NCBI RefSeq assembly: GCF_035497915.1
Contig: NZ_DATJCS010000036.1
Span: 124,001 to 188,000, forward strand
Source of the DNA: Serpens sp035497915
Lineage (GTDB): Bacteria; Pseudomonadota; Gammaproteobacteria; Pseudomonadales; Pseudomonadaceae
Direction: 5' to 3'
Length of the DNA stretch: 64,000 nt
In this document: piece after piece, positions 1 to 7,386 of the stretch
How positions within the stretch are numbered: the stretch's first letter is position 1
How the letters are laid out: each line of letters opens with the position of its first letter
Made by a program: the position numbers and the translations under genes
The notes under the pieces: generated by a model
The model's database searches: none
What the model was told of the DNA's origin: nothing
What the model saw: the letters and a program-made list of their open reading frames with translations, nothing else

Positions 1-59
1 GGCTACCACCGCCGTCGGCCGGAACAGATCACCCAAAGCGGGAACCACGCACGGACCCT

Positions 60-83
60 GTAGGAGCGACTTCAGTCGCGAGC
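60..83. repeat. REP-like palindrome, family A (single copy)
   Basis: A GTAGGAGCGA...TCGCGAG unit. The same palindrome recurs in this window near 3.0, 5.8, 9.9, 13.1, 37.3 and 52.9 kb, mostly as inverted pairs. It is a short intergenic repeat of the REP class common in pseudomonads. No gene was recognised in bases 1-191; besides this unit they hold the family C repeat ending near 195. Confidence 0.7.
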
Positions 84-120
84 TCTTGGCTTCGGCCCGC
101 AGCCAAGGCGTCTCAGGTTG

Positions 121-195
121 TGGGAAGGACAAGGCTTTCCTTGTCCACCGCTACGGATTGCCCCTCGGTGGCCAGAAAAACGCTGACCGCCCTAC
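121..195. repeat. Intergenic repeat, family C copy 1
   Basis: The segment carries GGACAAGG..CCTTGTCC and ends in GGCCAGAAAAACGCTGACCG followed by CCCTAC. The same end module recurs at 10012-10035 and, in reverse orientation, at 12890-12972, where the GGTGGACAAGGAAA part is also kept. Its right end runs into the 3' end of the regulator gene at 192. Confidence 0.6.
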
Positions 196-698
196 AGTTG
201 CGCCGCGCAGGTGGCCAGCAAGGGCGTCAGCGCCAGCAGGCCACCCAGTTTCATCCAGTTCGGCAGTGCACGGCGCGTGCCCTTGCTCTGGGTGATAGGC
301 GGCAGAACGCTCACTTCCGGCAGCGCAGCCTCCACGCTATCCGCTTCGATAAACTCTGGATTGAACAGATACCCCCGGCGCGGCAGGGTCTGGATGATCT
401 GCCGGCCCTTCTCGTCGCCGAGAATCTGCCGCAGCACATAGATCTGCTGGTTAAGACTGCCCTGGCTGACCACCCGGTCGGTCCAGCCGTACTCCAGCAA
501 TTCCTCGCGACTCACCACTTCGCCCGGGCTGCGCAGCAGGCGTTCCAGCACCCGGCTGCCGGCATAACCCAGCTCAATGCGTTGACCGCTCCCCGCTTGG
601 CGCAACTGAAACTGTCGCGCCTGGAAGAGTAGGTGACCCTCACCTTGGCCGGTGCGTAGGCGGATGAGGTCGCGAATCGAGGGGCTGTGAAGGTTCAT
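192..698 (-). CDS. ToxR/CadC-like winged-helix regulator lacking a periplasmic domain
   Basis: 168 aa. Residues about 15-115 form an OmpR/PhoB-type winged helix: the stretch with RVLERLLRSPGEVVSREELL, then a recognition-helix region (GSLNQQIYVLRQILGD) and a wing ending IIQTLPRRGYLF, the usual C-terminal signature of CadC/ToxR DNA-binding domains. A linker leads to one hydrophobic helix (about 149-163, LGGLLALTPLLATCA), and the protein stops a few residues later. Full-length CadC/ToxR proteins continue into a periplasmic sensor, so this one either lost it or uses only a membrane anchor. It lies downstream of the flagellin gene on the same strand, behind a strong terminator, so it probably has its own promoter in 699-849. 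Target genes are unknown. Confidence 0.75.
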   Translation of the reverse strand: MNLHSPSIRDLIRLRTGQGEGHLLFQARQFQLRQAGSGQRIELGYAGSRVLERLLRSPGEVVSREELLEYGWTDRVVSQGSLNQQIYVLRQILGDEKGRQIIQTLPRRGYLFNPEFIEADSVEAALPEVSVLPPITQSKGTRRALPNWMKLGGLLALTPLLATCAAQL

Positions 699-849
699 GG
701 CGATGGATTCTGTGAGGTGGGCGTCAAAAAAACCGAGAACCGATTCTTGTCATGGCATTTAGCAAGGTTCGTTCCGGTAACTGCCGGCACACCCCGGGCG
801 AGCTGACGAAAGGCAAGGTATGTGAACCGCCTCACAAATCCGGCCCAAT

Positions 850-877
850 AAAAAACCCCGCCGAAGCGGGGTTTTTT
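850..877 (-). terminator. Rho-independent terminator of the flagellin gene
   Basis: A near-perfect hairpin, AAAAAACCCCGC-CGAA-GCGGGGTTTTTT. On the minus strand it ends in a T run 44 bases past the flagellin stop codon. With T runs on both sides it could work bidirectionally. The rest of 699-920 shows no gene. Confidence 0.9.
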
Positions 878-920
878 GCAGAAATCGGATCCTCTTTCGA
901 GGGTCCGAACCGCGTATTGC

Positions 921-1739
921 TTAGCCCAGCAGGGACAGGGCCAGACCGCCCAGTTGGCTGGTCTGCTTCAGCATGGCGACGCTGGACTGCATCAGCATGT
1001 TGTTCTTGGTCATCTTGGTCGACTCGGCAGCGAAGTCGGTGTCCATGATGCGGCCCATGGCGGTGTTGGTGTTGTCGGCCATGTTGGCCAGGTTGTTGAT
1101 GGTGTGGTTCAGACGGTTGATGTAGGCACCCATCTCGCCACGGGCGCTACCAACGGCGGTCAGCAGGGTATCCAGCTCGTCGATGGTGGCGGCAGCAGCA
1201 GCCTGGTCGGACACGTCACCGGTCGCGACGGTCACGTCGGTGATGCCGGTGAACGCAACGGTGATGTTCTCGGCAGAGGCGGCGCCGATTTGCAGGGTCA
1301 GGGTGCCGGTCAGCTTGTCGGTGAACAGGTTGTTGCCCGCGCCGTAGCTGGTGTTGTCGACGATGTTCTGCAGCTCGGCGTTCAGAGCGCCGAACTCGGC
1401 GTTCAGAGCGTTGTACTCGCTGGTGCTGTTGATGCTGTTGGCGCCCTGGATGGCCAGGTCCTTCATGCGCAGCACGATGTTGGTGAATTCGTTCAGGCCG
1501 CCTTCGGCGGTCTGCAGGAAGGAGATACCGTCCTGGGCGTTGCGCTGGGCGACCATCTGGCCGCGGCCCTGGGCGTTCAGGCGGGTGGCGATCTGCAGGC
1601 CGGCGGCGTCGTCGGCAGCGCTGTTCACGCGGTAGCCGGTACCCAGACGCTGCTGGTTGGTGCCCAGCGCGTTGTTGGTCTTGCCCATGTTGGTCTGGGT
1701 GAGCAGAGCGGCGTAGTTGGTATGAATCGAGATGGCCAT
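921..1739 (-). CDS. Short flagellin, lateral-type N-terminus
   Basis: 272 aa filament protein exported by the flagellar type III system. The conserved N-terminal D0/D1 part holds GYRVNSAADDAAGLQIATRL and DGISFLQTAEGGLNE (about residues 34-90), and the C-terminal D0/D1 holds RLNHTINNLAN through LALSLLG. The variable middle is only about 60 residues, so there is almost no D2/D3 domain. The start MAISIHTNYAALLTQ differs from the MALTVNTN-type start usual in polar pseudomonad FliC and resembles, from memory, lateral (LafA-type) flagellins. A GGAGG ribosome site lies just before the ATG. No fliD, fliS or other flagellar gene is adjacent; the basal-body genes lie 22 kb away. A lateral role is inference. 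Confidence 0.93.
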   Translation of the reverse strand: MAISIHTNYAALLTQTNMGKTNNALGTNQQRLGTGYRVNSAADDAAGLQIATRLNAQGRGQMVAQRNAQDGISFLQTAEGGLNEFTNIVLRMKDLAIQGANSINSTSEYNALNAEFGALNAELQNIVDNTSYGAGNNLFTDKLTGTLTLQIGAASAENITVAFTGITDVTVATGDVSDQAAAAATIDELDTLLTAVGSARGEMGAYINRLNHTINNLANMADNTNTAMGRIMDTDFAAESTKMTKNNMLMQSSVAMLKQTSQLGGLALSLLG

Positions 1740-1883
1740 GTTGGGCCTCCTTCAGAGAAATCTGTCTTTGGAAAGCTGGCTTCGATTGCCCGCTAAACCT
1801 TCAAGGCGACGCTTTCGTCAGGGGGCTTAAATGTTTTTTGAAAATAATTGCAGATGGCCAGCAGAGCGGACTGCGCCTGTTCC

Positions 1884-1976
1884 TGTAGGGCCGGCTTTAC
1901 GCCGCACTGCGGAGCCAAGGCCTGCGCCACGGTATCGCCCCCTACCCCGTCGGCCGGGATAAACCCGGCCCTACAG
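1884..1976. repeat. Palindromic repeat, family B copy 1
   Basis: An inverted pair: TGTAGGGCCGGCTTTACGCC at the left end and CCGGGATAAACCCGGCCCTA at the right. It fills the space between the flagellin promoter region and the peptidase gene. A 64-codon reading frame here (peptide CRAGFIPADG and its mirror) is produced by the repeat and is not taken as a gene. Confidence 0.75.
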
Positions 1977-1987
1977 GTTTGCGGCAT

Positions 1988-2884
1988 CTACTCCCCACCC
2001 ATCGCGAAATTCGGCAGCCGGTCCACTGGCTGGCTGAAGGCGAAGGGTATGGATTCCAGCGCCATGCCGACGTTGCGCTGGATGACGAAATGCAGGTGCG
2101 GGCCGGTGCTGTTGCCGGTGTTGCCGGAACGGGCGATAGGCTGGCCCTGGGCGACGCGCTGGCCCTCGCGTACGCGCACGGAGCCCTGTTGCAGGTGCAG
2201 GTAGACGCCCATGGTGCCGTCGTCGTGGAGGATGCGCACGTAGTTGCCGGAGGGGTTGCCGCCCCGGCCGCTCTGCTGGTTTTCCAGGCTGACCACCACG
2301 CCGGCGCGGGCGGTGAGGATCGGTGTGCCGATGGGCATGGCGATATCCACCGCATGGCGTCCCTTGGCGGTGAAATGGCTGTAGCGGCCGTTCGGCCCCT
2401 GGCTGAGGCGGAACGGGCCGCCCAGCCAGGGCAGCGGGTAACGGCTCTGGGTCGGCAGCAGGCGCGGATCGCCCAGCACGTGGCGCAGGCGCGGGGTATA
2501 GCTCAGCGGGCGGATGGGATCACGGGGCGCGAGGGTGACCAGGCGGATGTGGCTGCGTGGCGGCAGGATCCAGCGGATCGGCTGATCCGGCGCGCCGATG
2601 GCGTTGTCGACGTCCTCGAGGCTCAGCTCGATCTGCACCGGCGCATACAGTTCGTTATGTACCCGCAGGGTTTCGCCGGCGGCGTGGCGACTGATGTCCA
2701 GATGCACCCGTGCTTCGAGCTTTTCCTCGACGTCGTCGTTGAGCCGCAGCACGGCCGCGCCGGGGATGGCGCGGTCACTGTAGGTGACCACGCCGGCGGC
2801 ATCGGTGTACTTGTACACCGTCAGGTTGCTGGCCTGGGCGGTGGTGCCCAGCAGGGCGGCGATGACGAACAGGCGAAGCGGCAT
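1988..2884 (-). CDS. Secreted M23-family peptidase with N-terminal DUF4124-like segment
   Basis: 298 aa, with a signal peptide (residues 1-18, ending AQA). Residues 20-45 (YKYTDAAGVVTYSDR) match the DUF4124-type motif common at the start of exported proteobacterial proteins. The C-terminal half is a LytM/M23 zinc metallopeptidase: HAVD (H177, D180) and GPHLHF (H263, H265) supply the HxxxD-like and HxH zinc ligands. Such enzymes cut peptidoglycan cross-links or act as activators of amidases in the periplasm. The gene sits upstream of the flagellin gene on the same strand, but a repeat and 248 bases separate them, so co-transcription is doubtful. Substrate specificity cannot be read from the sequence. 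Confidence 0.9.
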   Translation of the reverse strand: MPLRLFVIAALLGTTAQASNLTVYKYTDAAGVVTYSDRAIPGAAVLRLNDDVEEKLEARVHLDISRHAAGETLRVHNELYAPVQIELSLEDVDNAIGAPDQPIRWILPPRSHIRLVTLAPRDPIRPLSYTPRLRHVLGDPRLLPTQSRYPLPWLGGPFRLSQGPNGRYSHFTAKGRHAVDIAMPIGTPILTARAGVVVSLENQQSGRGGNPSGNYVRILHDDGTMGVYLHLQQGSVRVREGQRVAQGQPIARSGNTGNSTGPHLHFVIQRNVGMALESIPFAFSQPVDRLPNFAMGGE

Positions 2885-3005
2885 GGCGTCAGGTGGATGC
2901 GAGGGATCGAGTCGAGAGACTAGCGAGGCCGGTGTCCGGTTGCGACTGCCAGGGCGTCAGGGTGTGAAAGGCTCGGCTTTACGGAGCGCCGGTGTTATAC
3001 GAAAA

Positions 3006-3075
3006 GCTCGCGGACAAGTCCGCTCCCACAGGTGCGCGCCGGCCGCGCTTCGTGGGAGCGGACTTGTCCGCGAGC
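3006..3075. repeat. REP-like inverted pair, family A
   Basis: Two opposed copies of GTGGGAGCGGACTTGTCCGCGAG (in parts: 3006-3030 inverted, 3051-3075 direct), separated by about 20 bases. It lies at the 3' end of the response regulator gene, just past its stop. Confidence 0.8.
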
Positions 3076-3091
3076 CCTTTGGGCGGGCGCC

Positions 3092-4036
3092 TCAGCCGCC
3101 GGGCACGAAGTGCCGCTGGGCGGTGCCGCGGGCGATCTGTCGGGACAGGTATTCGAGCTTCTGCGGGTCGCTGTCGACGAAACGCACAATCAGCTGCAGC
3201 CACTCGCTGGTCGGCTTGGGCTCGGCGGCGGCGATGGCGTGCACATAGCCGTTGAGCCGGGCGACATCGCTGTCTTCGCCATGCTGAAGGTCCAGTACGG
3301 CGCTTTCCAGCACCTGGGGAATCAGTCCGGCGCGGTTGATCAGCAGCGAGGCATCCTTGAGGCTGAGCGCCTTGATCAGGCAGGGCAGCGTACCGCTGGA
3401 CAGGCGCAATTGCCCGCGCGAGCGGCCGTTGGCGGATTTGGCGGGCTCGGCAGCCTTGGGCGCCGGTTTCGGCCGGGGTTCGGGCTCGGCTGGAGTCGCG
3501 GCAGCCGGGGCTTCAGCGGCCGGCTCCGGGCTGGCGACGGGAGGAGTCGGGGTGGCCGGAGCAGCGGGTCGACCGGCGGTGAGGGCGCTCAGGGAGTCGT
3601 TGACCAGGGTGCTGGTGAAGCCGGGCACGGCCTGGGATTGCAGGTCATCGAGGCGGCCTGTGCTTTGCAGGGCCTTCTTGACCTTGGACAGGAGCTGTTC
3701 GCTGGTGAAGGGCTTGCCGATGTAATCGCTGACGCCGGCCTGCACCGCCTGCACGACATTGCTCTTGTCGCCGCGGCTGGTGACCATGATGAATGGTGTT
3801 TTCTTCAGGCCTTCTTCACTGCGGCACCAGTTGAGCAGGTCCAGGCCGGACATTTCCGGCATTTCCCAGTCGCAGAGGATCAGGTCGACGCTGTTGCGGC
3901 TCAGGAACTGCTGGGCCTTGCGGCCATTGGCGGCTTCTTCGACGCGGATTCCCGGGAAATGGACGCGCAGGCCCTTCTTCACCAGATCGCGGATGAACGC
4001 TGCATCATCCACTATGAGAACACTGACTTTACTCAT
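3092..4036 (-). CDS. Response regulator with CheY-like receiver and a divergent C-terminal domain
   Basis: 314 aa from ATG 4036, chosen over an upstream in-frame ATG because GAAGG sits about 7 bases before it and the receiver starts directly (MSKVSVLIVDD). Receiver residues 1-125 keep the acidic pair D10/D11, phospho-acceptor D56 (LILCDWEMPEMSG), T86 and K108 (YIGKPF). A proline/alanine-rich linker (about 145-190) follows. The last 115 residues look like a degenerate PilZ-type barrel by their overall pattern (LPCLIKAL...FVDSDPQKLEYLSRQI); this is a weak assignment. The output is unknown. It has no sensor kinase next to it. Confidence 0.85.
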   Translation of the reverse strand: MSKVSVLIVDDAAFIRDLVKKGLRVHFPGIRVEEAANGRKAQQFLSRNSVDLILCDWEMPEMSGLDLLNWCRSEEGLKKTPFIMVTSRGDKSNVVQAVQAGVSDYIGKPFTSEQLLSKVKKALQSTGRLDDLQSQAVPGFTSTLVNDSLSALTAGRPAAPATPTPPVASPEPAAEAPAAATPAEPEPRPKPAPKAAEPAKSANGRSRGQLRLSSGTLPCLIKALSLKDASLLINRAGLIPQVLESAVLDLQHGEDSDVARLNGYVHAIAAAEPKPTSEWLQLIVRFVDSDPQKLEYLSRQIARGTAQRHFVPGG

Positions 4037-4192
4037 CGGCCCTTCCTTCAACTCATGGGGCAAGCATAGCGCCGTCTAATAGCCAAACGCCATGACTCTA
4101 GACGGAAGGCTGCATTGCGCTGTGCACGAAAGGAGAGCGCCCCGCTGGTTTCAGCGTATCGGCAGCGCCCGGGCGCGCTTTAGGTGGGACGG

Positions 4193-4894
4193 TCAGTGGC
4201 CCGACCAGCGTGCCAGGAGTGCCGGCAACTGGTCGAGGCGATGGATCTGCGCATCCGGCTCGATGGCGTCGGACCAGGCGCAACGGCGCGGGTTGTACCA
4301 GACGGCGCGCAGGCCGGCGGCGCGGGCGCCCTGGATGTCGTCGCGCGGGTGATCGCCGACATGCACCGCCTGGCTGGCCTCGACCCCGGCGCGGCGCAAC
4401 GCTTCGCGAAACGGCAGCGGATCGGGCTTGCCGACACCCAGCTCCTCGGCGCACAGGGCGAACTGGAAATAATCGGCCAGGCCGAGCCGGCGCACGTCGG
4501 CATTGCCGTTAGTCAGCACCGCCAGCCGATAACGGTTGGCCAGCACCTCCAGGGTCGGCTGTACGTCAGGGAACAGGCTGACCCGATGCCGGGCGGCCAG
4601 GAACACCTGGAAGGCCTGCTCGGCCAGTTCGCCGGCTTCCTCGTCCTCATAGCCCGCGTTGCGCAGGGCGCGCAGCAGCACCCGCCGGCGCAGCTCGCTG
4701 ATGCGGTGCCTGAGCGCTGGCTCGGCTTCCACCAGCGCGGCGCGGATGTGCCACAGCTGCTCGACGTCCGCTGCGCCGATGCGCGGCGCATGGGTGACCA
4801 GCCATTCGCGCAGCGCGGCTTCGGCGTTTTCCAGCACCGGCGCGACCTCCCAGAGGGTGTCGTCGAGATCGAAGGTGATCAGCTCAATGCTCAT
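4193..4894 (-). CDS. HAD-superfamily hydrolase
   Basis: 233 aa. Motif I is FDLDDTLW with nucleophile D9 and D11. Motif II is LTNGNAD, and motifs III/IV are in GVGKPDPLPF and HVGDHPRDDIQGARAAG. This is a HAD-IA phosphatase with a helical cap at about 20-110. The substrate cannot be inferred. The start overlaps the xerC stop by 4 bases (ATGA), so it is the last gene of the lppL-lysA-dapF-DUF484-xerC-HAD operon, the order found in pseudomonads. Confidence 0.9.
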   Translation of the reverse strand: MSIELITFDLDDTLWEVAPVLENAEAALREWLVTHAPRIGAADVEQLWHIRAALVEAEPALRHRISELRRRVLLRALRNAGYEDEEAGELAEQAFQVFLAARHRVSLFPDVQPTLEVLANRYRLAVLTNGNADVRRLGLADYFQFALCAEELGVGKPDPLPFREALRRAGVEASQAVHVGDHPRDDIQGARAAGLRAVWYNPRRCAWSDAIEPDAQIHRLDQLPALLARWSGH

Positions 4895-5799
4895 GGCTCG
4901 TCGCTTCTACGGCGCTTGGCGCGGGGATGACTGCTGTCGTAGACCTTGGCCAGGTGCTGGAAGTCCAGGTGGGTGTAGATCTGTGTCGTGCCGATATCGG
5001 CGTGGCCGAGCAGTTCCTGCACGGCGCGCAGGTCCTGGGAGGATTCCAGCAGGTGGCTGGCGAAGCTGTGGCGCAGCATGTGCGGATGCAGGTGCTGGCC
5101 GAGCGCCTGGACACCGGCCTGGCGTACCTGCTGGCGTACGGTGCGCGGGTGAATGCGCGCGCCGCGCACGCCGACGAACAGCGCGGCATCCTGCGGCTCC
5201 AGGTGCGGCCGCTCGCGCAACCACAGACGCAGCGCCTCGCGGGCCTGCCGGCCGACGGGCAGCAGGCGGGTCTTGCCGCCCTTGCCGGTGACGCGCACCA
5301 GGCCGGCGTCCAGATCGAGATCGGGCAGGTCCAGGCCGACCAGTTCGCCCAGGCGCAGGCCGGAGGAATACAGGAGTTCCAGCATGGCGTGGTCGCGGCG
5401 GGCGATGGCGTCGTTGTCCACGGACGCGTCCAGCAGCTGCATGGCACGATCGGTATCCAGGACGCGCGGCAGGCGACGCTCGCCCTTGGGCGGCGACAGG
5501 CCGACGGCCGGATCGTGACGGCAACGGCCCTCGCGCAGCAGATGCCGGTACAGGCCGCGCACCGCCGACAACAGCCGCGCCAGGCTGCGCCCGGATAGGC
5601 CCTGCTCGTGCAGTTCGGCCAGCAGCAGGCGCAACTGTTGCGGTGTCAGCGAGGACCAGTCGGCGATGCCCCGTTGCTCGCACCAGGCCAGCACCTTGCC
5701 AAGGTCACGGCGGTAGCCGTCCAGCGTGTGCGGCGACAGCTGGCGCTCGCTGCGCAGCTGTTCAAGGTAGGTATCGAGGTCGGCTTGCATGGGTGGCAC
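4891..5799 (-). CDS. xerC: Site-specific tyrosine recombinase XerC
   Basis: 302 aa, the usual XerC length. With XerD it resolves chromosome dimers at dif near the terminus. Residues 1-95 are the SAM-like core-binding domain. The catalytic domain has all expected residues: R149 (SSGLRLGEL), K173 (GKGGKTR), H240-x-x-R243 (HMLRHSF), H266 (LLGHADIGTTQIYTH) and nucleophile Y275. It overlaps the HAD gene and follows the DUF484 gene after a REP pair. In pseudomonads this gene was also named sss. Confidence 0.96.
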   Translation of the reverse strand: MPPMQADLDTYLEQLRSERQLSPHTLDGYRRDLGKVLAWCEQRGIADWSSLTPQQLRLLLAELHEQGLSGRSLARLLSAVRGLYRHLLREGRCRHDPAVGLSPPKGERRLPRVLDTDRAMQLLDASVDNDAIARRDHAMLELLYSSGLRLGELVGLDLPDLDLDAGLVRVTGKGGKTRLLPVGRQAREALRLWLRERPHLEPQDAALFVGVRGARIHPRTVRQQVRQAGVQALGQHLHPHMLRHSFASHLLESSQDLRAVQELLGHADIGTTQIYTHLDFQHLAKVYDSSHPRAKRRRSDEP

Positions 5800-5800
5800 C

Positions 5801-5855
5801 TGTGGGAGCGGACTTGTCCGCGCGGCAAAAAGCTCGCGGACAAGTCCGCTCCCAC
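5801..5855. repeat. REP-like inverted pair inside the xerC operon, family A
   Basis: TGTGGGAGCGGACTTGTCCG is followed about 15 bases later by its reverse complement. It lies between the DUF484 stop (5864) and the xerC start (5799) on the same transcript. It could form an mRNA hairpin that affects 3'-end decay or lowers xerC expression. Confidence 0.85.
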
Positions 5856-5863
5856 GGTTCGGG

Positions 5864-6550
5864 TCAGCGCACCTGGCGCAGCGGCGAGGCGCAGCGCGGC
5901 AGCACGCGGGCCAGCACCTCGGCGATGTAACCGAGGAACAGGGTGCCCAGCGAGCTCTTGTAGTGCTGCGGGTCGGGACTGCCGATGGCCAGCACGCCGA
6001 GCTGGCCCTGGTTGCCGAGGCCGATGACTGCGGCGGAGCCGATCTGCTCGCTGTCCTCGCCGAACAGGAATTTCAGCTCGGTCGGGCGCAGCGCGCCACT
6101 GATGGCGCGGCCGGCGCTGAGCAGGCCGCCGATGGCCTGCTGCGCTTCGCCCAGCGGCATGATCCGGCCGACATCGCAGGGCGTGTCGCGAAACAGCACC
6201 AGGCTGACGAACGGCACCTGGAAGTCGTGGCGCAGGCTGTCTTCCACGGCGCTGACCAGATCCTCGAGGCTGCCGGCATCCAGCAGGGCGAGTACCAGGC
6301 GCTTGCTCTTGTCGAACAGGCGGTCGTTGTCGCGCGCCACATCCATCAGCTGGTTGAGCCGCTGTCGCAGCTCGATGTTGCGCTCACGCAGCAACTTGAC
6401 CTGGCGCTCGACCAGCGAAACCGCCTGGCCCGGTTGATGGGGAATGCGCAGCTCGGGGATCAGCTCCTCGAAGTCGACGAAGAACTCCGGATGCTGGCGC
6501 AGGTACTCGGCCACGGCCTCGGCATCGAGGGTGAGGGGCTGTTCGGTCAT
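5864..6550 (-). CDS. DUF484 family (GAF-like) protein
   Basis: 228 aa from ATG 6550 (MTEQPLTLDAEAVAEYLRQH). This start overlaps the dapF stop by 4 bases; the longer open frame upstream is only dapF read in another frame. DUF484 proteins have an N-terminal helical/coiled region (about 35-75, VERQVKLLRERNIELRQRL) and a GAF-like domain (about 80-220). The molecular role is not established. The gene is conserved between dapF and xerC across gammaproteobacteria, as here. Confidence 0.9.
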   Translation of the reverse strand: MTEQPLTLDAEAVAEYLRQHPEFFVDFEELIPELRIPHQPGQAVSLVERQVKLLRERNIELRQRLNQLMDVARDNDRLFDKSKRLVLALLDAGSLEDLVSAVEDSLRHDFQVPFVSLVLFRDTPCDVGRIMPLGEAQQAIGGLLSAGRAISGALRPTELKFLFGEDSEQIGSAAVIGLGNQGQLGVLAIGSPDPQHYKSSLGTLFLGYIAEVLARVLPRCASPLRQVR

Positions 6551-7377
6551 AGGCGGATCTGTCCTTCGTACACGCGCATGGCGGGACCGGTCATGATCAC
6601 CGGGCGGCCGGGGCCGGCCCATTCGATGCTCAGACGCCCGCCAGGCAGTTCGAGTTGCACGGGCGACTCCATCCAACCCTGGCGAATGGCGGCCACGGCG
6701 GCGGCGCAGGCCCCCGTGCCGCAGGCCTGGGTTTCGCCAGCGCCGCGCTCCCAGACGCGCAGGCGCGCCTGATGCCGGTCGATGATCTGCAGGAAGCCGA
6801 CGTTCACCCGCTGCGGGAAGCGCGGATGGTGCTCCAGCTTTGGCCCCAGCTCGTGCACGGGGGCGGTATCCACATTGTCGACGCGCAGCACGGCATGCGG
6901 GTTGCCCATGGAAACCGCCGCCAGCTCCACGTCGCGTCCGTCGACCTCGACGCGGTAGCTCAGCGCCTCGGCCTCGGCCTGGAAGGGAATCTGCGCCGGC
7001 GCCAGGCGAGGGGCGCCCATGTCGACACTGATCTGGCCATCGGAACGCACGCGCAGCTCGATGACTCCGCTCTTGGTTTCCACGCGGATGCGCCGCTTGC
7101 TGGTCAGGCGCTTGTCGAGCACGAAACGGGCGAAGCAGCGCGCGCCGTTGCCGCACTGCTCCACCTCCGAGCCGTCGGCGTTGAAGATCCGGTAGCGGAA
7201 ATCCACGTCCGGGTCGTTGGGCGGCTCGACGATCAGCAACTGATCGAAGCCGATGCCGGTATGCCGGTCGCCCCACGCCTTGGCGTGCTTGGGCTGGATA
7301 TGCGCGTGCTGGCTGACCAGGTCGAGGACCATGAAGTCGTTGCCCAGGCCATGCATCTTGGTGAAGCGCAGCAGCAT
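6547..7377 (-). CDS. dapF: Diaminopimelate epimerase
   Basis: 276 aa. It interconverts LL- and meso-diaminopimelate for lysine and peptidoglycan synthesis in the cytoplasm, without PLP. The two catalytic cysteines are present: C75 in EQCGNGARC and C219 in ETQACGTGACAAA, in the two symmetric halves. The start MLLRFTKMHGLGNDF is typical. It lies 9 bases downstream of lysA and is translationally coupled to the DUF484 gene, so lysine-branch enzymes and xerC share an operon. Confidence 0.97.
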   Translation of the reverse strand: MLLRFTKMHGLGNDFMVLDLVSQHAHIQPKHAKAWGDRHTGIGFDQLLIVEPPNDPDVDFRYRIFNADGSEVEQCGNGARCFARFVLDKRLTSKRRIRVETKSGVIELRVRSDGQISVDMGAPRLAPAQIPFQAEAEALSYRVEVDGRDVELAAVSMGNPHAVLRVDNVDTAPVHELGPKLEHHPRFPQRVNVGFLQIIDRHQARLRVWERGAGETQACGTGACAAAVAAIRQGWMESPVQLELPGGRLSIEWAGPGRPVIMTGPAMRVYEGQIRL

Positions 7378-7386
7378 GCGATGACC

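Noticed and set aside
1740..1860. Sigma-28 promoter for flagellin (AAAAACAT, 11 bases, GACGAAAG on the minus strand)
   Set aside because: Spacing fits, but only about half the positions match the consensus; too weak to list as a feature.
1793..1987. 64-codon minus-strand frame encoding CRAGFIPADG-like peptides
   Set aside because: Produced by the palindromic family B repeat; the same peptide appears wherever the repeat is read.
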